DNA of 16,442 nt from Candidatus Rifleibacteriota bacterium (lineage in GTDB: Bacteria; Muiribacteriota; Ozemobacteria; Ozemobacterales; Ozemobacteraceae). Positions 13,484 through 16,442 of this stretch are shown here, piece after piece. The DNA lies in the NCBI GenBank assembly GCA_028691595.1, contig JAQUZA010000021.1:1-16442 (forward strand), written 5' to 3'. How positions within the stretch are numbered: position 1 is the stretch's first letter; every line of letters starts with the position of its first letter. The notes under the pieces were generated by a model that saw nothing but the letters and a program-made list of their open reading frames with translations, did not search any database and had not been told where the DNA came from. The translations under genes and the position numbers were made by a program.

Positions 13484-14089
13484 ATGATGAGAGTTGTACG
13501 ATCTGCATCTGTTCGTGTTCTGGTTTTTTTGAGTATCTTTTTGCAGGTTTCGCTTTTTGTTTATGCAGACTTTTCGAGTTCGCCAGATGTCGGCGAAAGA
13601 TTTCTCGATATCAGAAGCTTTGCTTTTAAAATCGCTTCACAGCATGGGTGGTCGCTGATCATCAGTAATGATGTGACCTCGCCCTTAAAAGAAGTTAAGG
13701 GCGAAACAATCGAAGAAGCCCTGAGTAATTATTTTAAGAACACTCCGTTTGGCTGGCGCTATTTTGAAAACTGTCTTTATGTTGCAAACGAGCGTGAGCT
13801 CAACAGGTTTTTTTCACTGCTGCCAGAACTTGAAATGAGTCTCCCCAAAGGAAAAGACGGAGCATTTTTTAACGGAATCTTCAAGCGTATCGAATTATCT
13901 GTGCTTTGTCAGCTTCTCAAAGCCATATCCGGGGTCGAAATACGCACAGCCAGTGGTCTTGAGAGCAATATTATGATGCGTGCCCGCAACATGAACTGGC
14001 AGAGGGTTTTGCTGTCTGTTTCATTTTTGAATCGCTTTCAGGTTGATAAAACTGATTTTTCAGTAATTATTTCGCCCGAGCATCAGTGA
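13484..14089 (+). CDS. Exported protein of two STN-like (secretin/TonB N-terminal) domains
   Basis: This 201-residue protein starts at ATG 13484 or 13487 with a signal peptide or anchor helix (about 9-29, ending VYAD). The first domain (about 36-102) shows the STN pattern: DIRSFAFKIASQHGWSLII, a VKGETIEEALSNYF helix, then WRYFENCLYV. The second (about 127-198) repeats it: GIFKRIELSVLCQLLKAISG, then RNMNWQRVLLSVSFLNRF and FSVIISPE. STN domains normally occur at the N-terminus of secretins, TonB receptors and FecR-like regulators. Here the protein stops after the pair, with no secretin barrel domain. Upstream in-frame TTG 13436 would overlap the previous gene and put residues before the signal peptide, so I reject it. 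No strong Shine-Dalgarno is visible. Probably a periplasmic adaptor; domain calls are by pattern only. Confidence 0.8.
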   Translation: MMRVVRSASVRVLVFLSIFLQVSLFVYADFSSSPDVGERFLDIRSFAFKIASQHGWSLIISNDVTSPLKEVKGETIEEALSNYFKNTPFGWRYFENCLYVANERELNRFFSLLPELEMSLPKGKDGAFFNGIFKRIELSVLCQLLKAISGVEIRTASGLESNIMMRARNMNWQRVLLSVSFLNRFQVDKTDFSVIISPEHQ

Positions 14090-14123
14090 ATCTGTAAACA
14101 AAAAAACAGCCTCTGCCGATAGC

Positions 14124-15542
14124 ATGCCCATGAAAAGAACTTCACTGTTTTTGGTAGTGTTGTCGTTTGGTCTTATGCTTGCAGGCTTTGGGCCGCGCCC
14201 GTATTCTGATCTCGCAGAATACCGCCGCCTGCCCCTTGAGACAAGAATCAACCGCATGCAGAGTGCCGGGGAAGATCTTTTTATGCGCCGGCATTATGAA
14301 GATGCCATTGTGGTTTTTGAAACGATTTTGACCCTTGACCCCGGTGATTTGAAGGCCAAGCTCTGGGTGACCAAGGCTCAAAGTCAAATTCTGGTCGAAA
14401 AGAATGAAGCCACCAAGAAAGCCCTCTATCAGAAATACGGTCACCTCACCCCCAAAGACAAGATTTATGAGAATTGGCACTGGGGGCCCTCAGTCGGCCA
14501 TTTTGAAGTTCGCTATTCAGAGCCCAAACCCTATGTTCCCAAGGTTAGAAAGCTGCGCCCCAAAGCAACTGATGCCGAAATTGCCGCCGCGAAAAAAAAG
14601 GCTGAAGCCTCTGGTGATGCCGCAGACCTTTTTGAACTGGCGATGCTTTACTGGTCGATAAAAGACCGGGATAAGTCTCTTAAGGCCTTTTTTGATGCCT
14701 TTGCCGTTGACCCCGAGATACTCAGCAAAGATGATGAATACATGCTTTCGACCATTTCTGAAGAGGTTGATGCCAAAGCAGCTGCGGGCAAGGCAGCAGC
14801 CAATGATTATCTGGTGAGCGGTCGCCTCGGTTTAATACAGGGAGACCGGCAAAGGGCCGTAAATCATCTGGTTAAGGCCGCTGCTCTCGACGAAAAGATC
14901 AGGGAGACCGTGCGCAAAGAGCTGGCAACCTTCGTGGCAACCTCTCAGGTAGAAATGGTAAGTTTGCCGGCCGATATCTTCAGCTTTCGCCAGGCCTATG
15001 TATTTGACAAGGGCACCGACAAACTGTATCTGCGCATCGTGATGGTTCCAAAGAATGGCTCCCAGGTAATTCCCGTCGATATGATGCTGAATCCTGAAAG
15101 CGTAAAAGACATCGAGCTTGCTTCAAAAGATGTGGCCTTTGCTTTTACCCAGCCGGGAATCGATGATTCGTCGAGCCGCCTATATCTCATTCTTCCTGAA
15201 AAAGAGGGGGAATTTCCTGAATATGAGGTCAGGGTGGCCCTGACGCTTGACCGCGCCGAGAGTCAGTCTTTTGAACTCTCAAATTTTTCACTCTCTCAGG
15301 AATTACCCGATAACTGGAGTTTTGTCATCAGCTCAGAATATAATGTCTCTGAAAGCCTTGCTCAGGGCGACTTTGAGAAAAGCATCGATGGCATGAAGAT
15401 AACCGGCTGGCATCTGGCAATAACCGAAGGTAAAGGCCCTTATATTCCACTTGACAGTTTCAAGGAGCCTTTGCCAAAAGCGGTCGATGTCTGGAAAATT
15501 ATCGAAACCGGTGGCGAAACCAGTTTACAGGCAAGTTTTTAG
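14124..15542 (+). CDS. Exported TPR-repeat protein, function unknown
   Basis: This 472-residue protein starts at ATG 14124; ATG 14130 (MKRTSLFL) is equally plausible and neither has a good ribosome binding site. Signal peptide to about residue 22, with no lipobox cysteine. One clear tetratricopeptide unit lies at about 43-77 (AGEDLFMRRHYEDAIVVFET and so on). After a basic Pro/Lys region come two weaker units at about 166-199 (LFELAMLYWSIKDRDKSLKA) and 224-258. Residues from about 265 to the end are beta-rich with an aromatic C-terminal part, of no family I recognise. It follows the STN-pair gene by 34 bases on the same strand and is probably co-transcribed. The stop lies 18 bases from the convergent ChaN-like gene with no terminator hairpin visible. 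Likely an envelope scaffold or assembly factor. Confidence 0.85.
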   Translation: MPMKRTSLFLVVLSFGLMLAGFGPRPYSDLAEYRRLPLETRINRMQSAGEDLFMRRHYEDAIVVFETILTLDPGDLKAKLWVTKAQSQILVEKNEATKKALYQKYGHLTPKDKIYENWHWGPSVGHFEVRYSEPKPYVPKVRKLRPKATDAEIAAAKKKAEASGDAADLFELAMLYWSIKDRDKSLKAFFDAFAVDPEILSKDDEYMLSTISEEVDAKAAAGKAAANDYLVSGRLGLIQGDRQRAVNHLVKAAALDEKIRETVRKELATFVATSQVEMVSLPADIFSFRQAYVFDKGTDKLYLRIVMVPKNGSQVIPVDMMLNPESVKDIELASKDVAFAFTQPGIDDSSSRLYLILPEKEGEFPEYEVRVALTLDRAESQSFELSNFSLSQELPDNWSFVISSEYNVSESLAQGDFEKSIDGMKITGWHLAITEGKGPYIPLDSFKEPLPKAVDVWKIIETGGETSLQASF

Positions 15543-15560
15543 ACCTGATCGAGCCCGCCT

Positions 15561-16442
15561 CTATTCGCGGTGCAGGCTGTCAAAGCTTTTGTCTGTGCCG
15601 CTTCTGGGTTTGATATCGTTGGGGCCAACCCAGTCTTCAAAATCTGACTTTGTGTAGCCAAGCAGCTTCATGAGATAGTTGCGGTATGAAAGGCTGCGTT
15701 CGGCAGGCGTGCCGTTGGCGATGTAATAGATATCACTGCCAAGCTTGGCAAAGCTTATTCTGTCGGGGTCTTTCATCTTGCCCAAAAGCTTCCACCAGGT
15801 GTCTTTTGCGTCGCCAATCAGGCGTAATTGTGGCTTGAAACCGGCCTTTTCAAGTTTGTCAGAAAGATGATTCGCCCCGAGAATGTGATAATCACCATAA
15901 ACGACCAGGTAGCGCATGCCGGCGTTGGCTTTGGCGTGCGCGGCAACGGTTGAGGTAATGAAACTGTCGCGGTCGGCAAGAGAATAAGTGCCTTTGAGCC
16001 TTTCGGTCAGTAATACCGGTGTCTTCAGCTTCTTTGCGGCTGTGAGAATTTTTGCATAATCAGCCCAGCAAAAACCCCACAGCTTGTCGAAACTTATTTT
16101 GCTTTTAAGATCTTTCAGGGGCAGTTTGCCTGCCAGAAATGCGTCGATCTGCTTCTGAAAGCTGATGTCAACCCATTCTATGACCAGGGTGACAGGTTCT
16201 TTCGCTGCTTTCATCATCTTCAGCACCAGAACGGTATTGGCCTGAGATCTTGAGGTTGTGTGCTCGTCGCCAAGCATTACATAACGGGCGGCGGCAAGCA
16301 TCTTGGCTATTTCAGTGTCTGACATCGGCTCGGGGGTTACAGTCGGAACCGCAGCTTCATATTCTTTCATATATTTTTTAAGACTTGCAGAGGGTTGCAG
16401 CTGCTTTTCCATCTCGGAAATATGTGAACGCAGGGTTTTGTC
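15561..16442 (-). CDS. ChaN/Tiki-superfamily protein (heme-binding-uptake type), 5' end outside window
   Basis: The frame remains open to the right edge, ten codons beyond ATG 16412, so the true start and any signal peptide may be missing. In numbering from that ATG, visible ChaN-like motifs are VMLGDEHTTSRSQAN (45-59), the acidic IEWVD (78-82), ADRDSFITSTV (146-156) and VVYGDYHILGANHL (170-183). These match the catalytic-like GxxH, E and GxxH elements of the ChaN/TraB/Tiki/EreA fold. ChaN proteins have been linked to heme or iron uptake and other members are metalloproteases or esterases, so the activity here is uncertain. The last 80 residues (KLGSDIYYIANGTP onward) end in a polar tail. It is convergent with the TPR gene. 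Family fit is good, function inferred. Confidence 0.82.
   Translation of the reverse strand, partial: DKTLRSHISEMEKQLQPSASLKKYMKEYEAAVPTVTPEPMSDTEIAKMLAAARYVMLGDEHTTSRSQANTVLVLKMMKAAKEPVTLVIEWVDISFQKQIDAFLAGKLPLKDLKSKISFDKLWGFCWADYAKILTAAKKLKTPVLLTERLKGTYSLADRDSFITSTVAAHAKANAGMRYLVVYGDYHILGANHLSDKLEKAGFKPQLRLIGDAKDTWWKLLGKMKDPDRISFAKLGSDIYYIANGTPAERSLSYRNYLMKLLGYTKSDFEDWVGPNDIKPRSGTDKSFDSLHRE

Noticed and set aside
1..16442. CRISPR array, tRNA, rRNA, insertion sequence or integrase
   Set aside because: No regularly spaced repeats, no cloverleaf or rRNA-like stretches, and no transposase or recombinase-like protein on either strand; the window looks chromosomal and not mobile.

Overview
The window reads as ordinary chromosomal DNA of a Gram-negative-type bacterium. 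Several products carry Sec signal peptides, one has secretin-type STN-like domains, and the ABC/vWA genes belong to envelope-associated families. Base composition looks close to half GC and codon use appears even across the window. There is no rRNA or tRNA, so the lineage cannot be fixed. A MoxR - ABC - DUF58 - BatA - vWA cluster together with a class I desulfoferrodoxin would fit a deep-branching, anaerobic or microaerophilic lineage such as Riflebacteria or a PVC-like group, but that is inference.

Region 1 (1-10028, + strand) is one tightly packed operon of seven genes, cut by the left window edge: a MoxR-family AAA+ ATPase (C-terminal end only), a signal-peptide membrane protein with no firm family, an ABC-2 type ATPase, its 12-helix permease, a cytosolic DUF58 protein, a BatA-like membrane vWA protein, and a 940-residue membrane protein with two vWA domains flanking a class I glutamine-amidotransferase-like (GATase-like) fold. 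All six junctions overlap by 1 to 14 bases, so translation is probably coupled. MoxR ATPases are known to act with vWA proteins as chaperone-like or metal/cofactor-loading machines. Here that machine is fused to an ABC exporter, so the products probably form one inner-membrane complex with unknown substrate. A strong hairpin at 10045-10079 closes the operon and also serves the convergent gene.

Region 2 (10101-12237) holds a SET-domain protein (- strand), a 360-base gene-free spacer with a G-rich tract and a Fur-like palindrome, and a secreted proline-rich protein (+ strand) followed by a clean terminator. Region 3 (12348-12799) is a desulfoferrodoxin (superoxide reductase) on the - strand with all iron ligands, a good promoter, and a perfect palindrome on its -35 box.

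Region 4 (12865-15542, + strand) holds three exported proteins of unrecognised function: one with an Sm/SH3-like strand domain and an STI1-like tail, one made of two STN-like domains and nothing else, and a TPR protein. They may form one envelope module. Region 5 (15561 to the right edge, - strand) is a ChaN/Tiki-superfamily protein whose N-terminus runs off the window.

Fur-like box, superoxide reductase and ChaN-like protein together give the right half a faint iron and oxidative-stress flavour. The least explained parts are the ABC-coupled vWA operon and the three-gene exported module.
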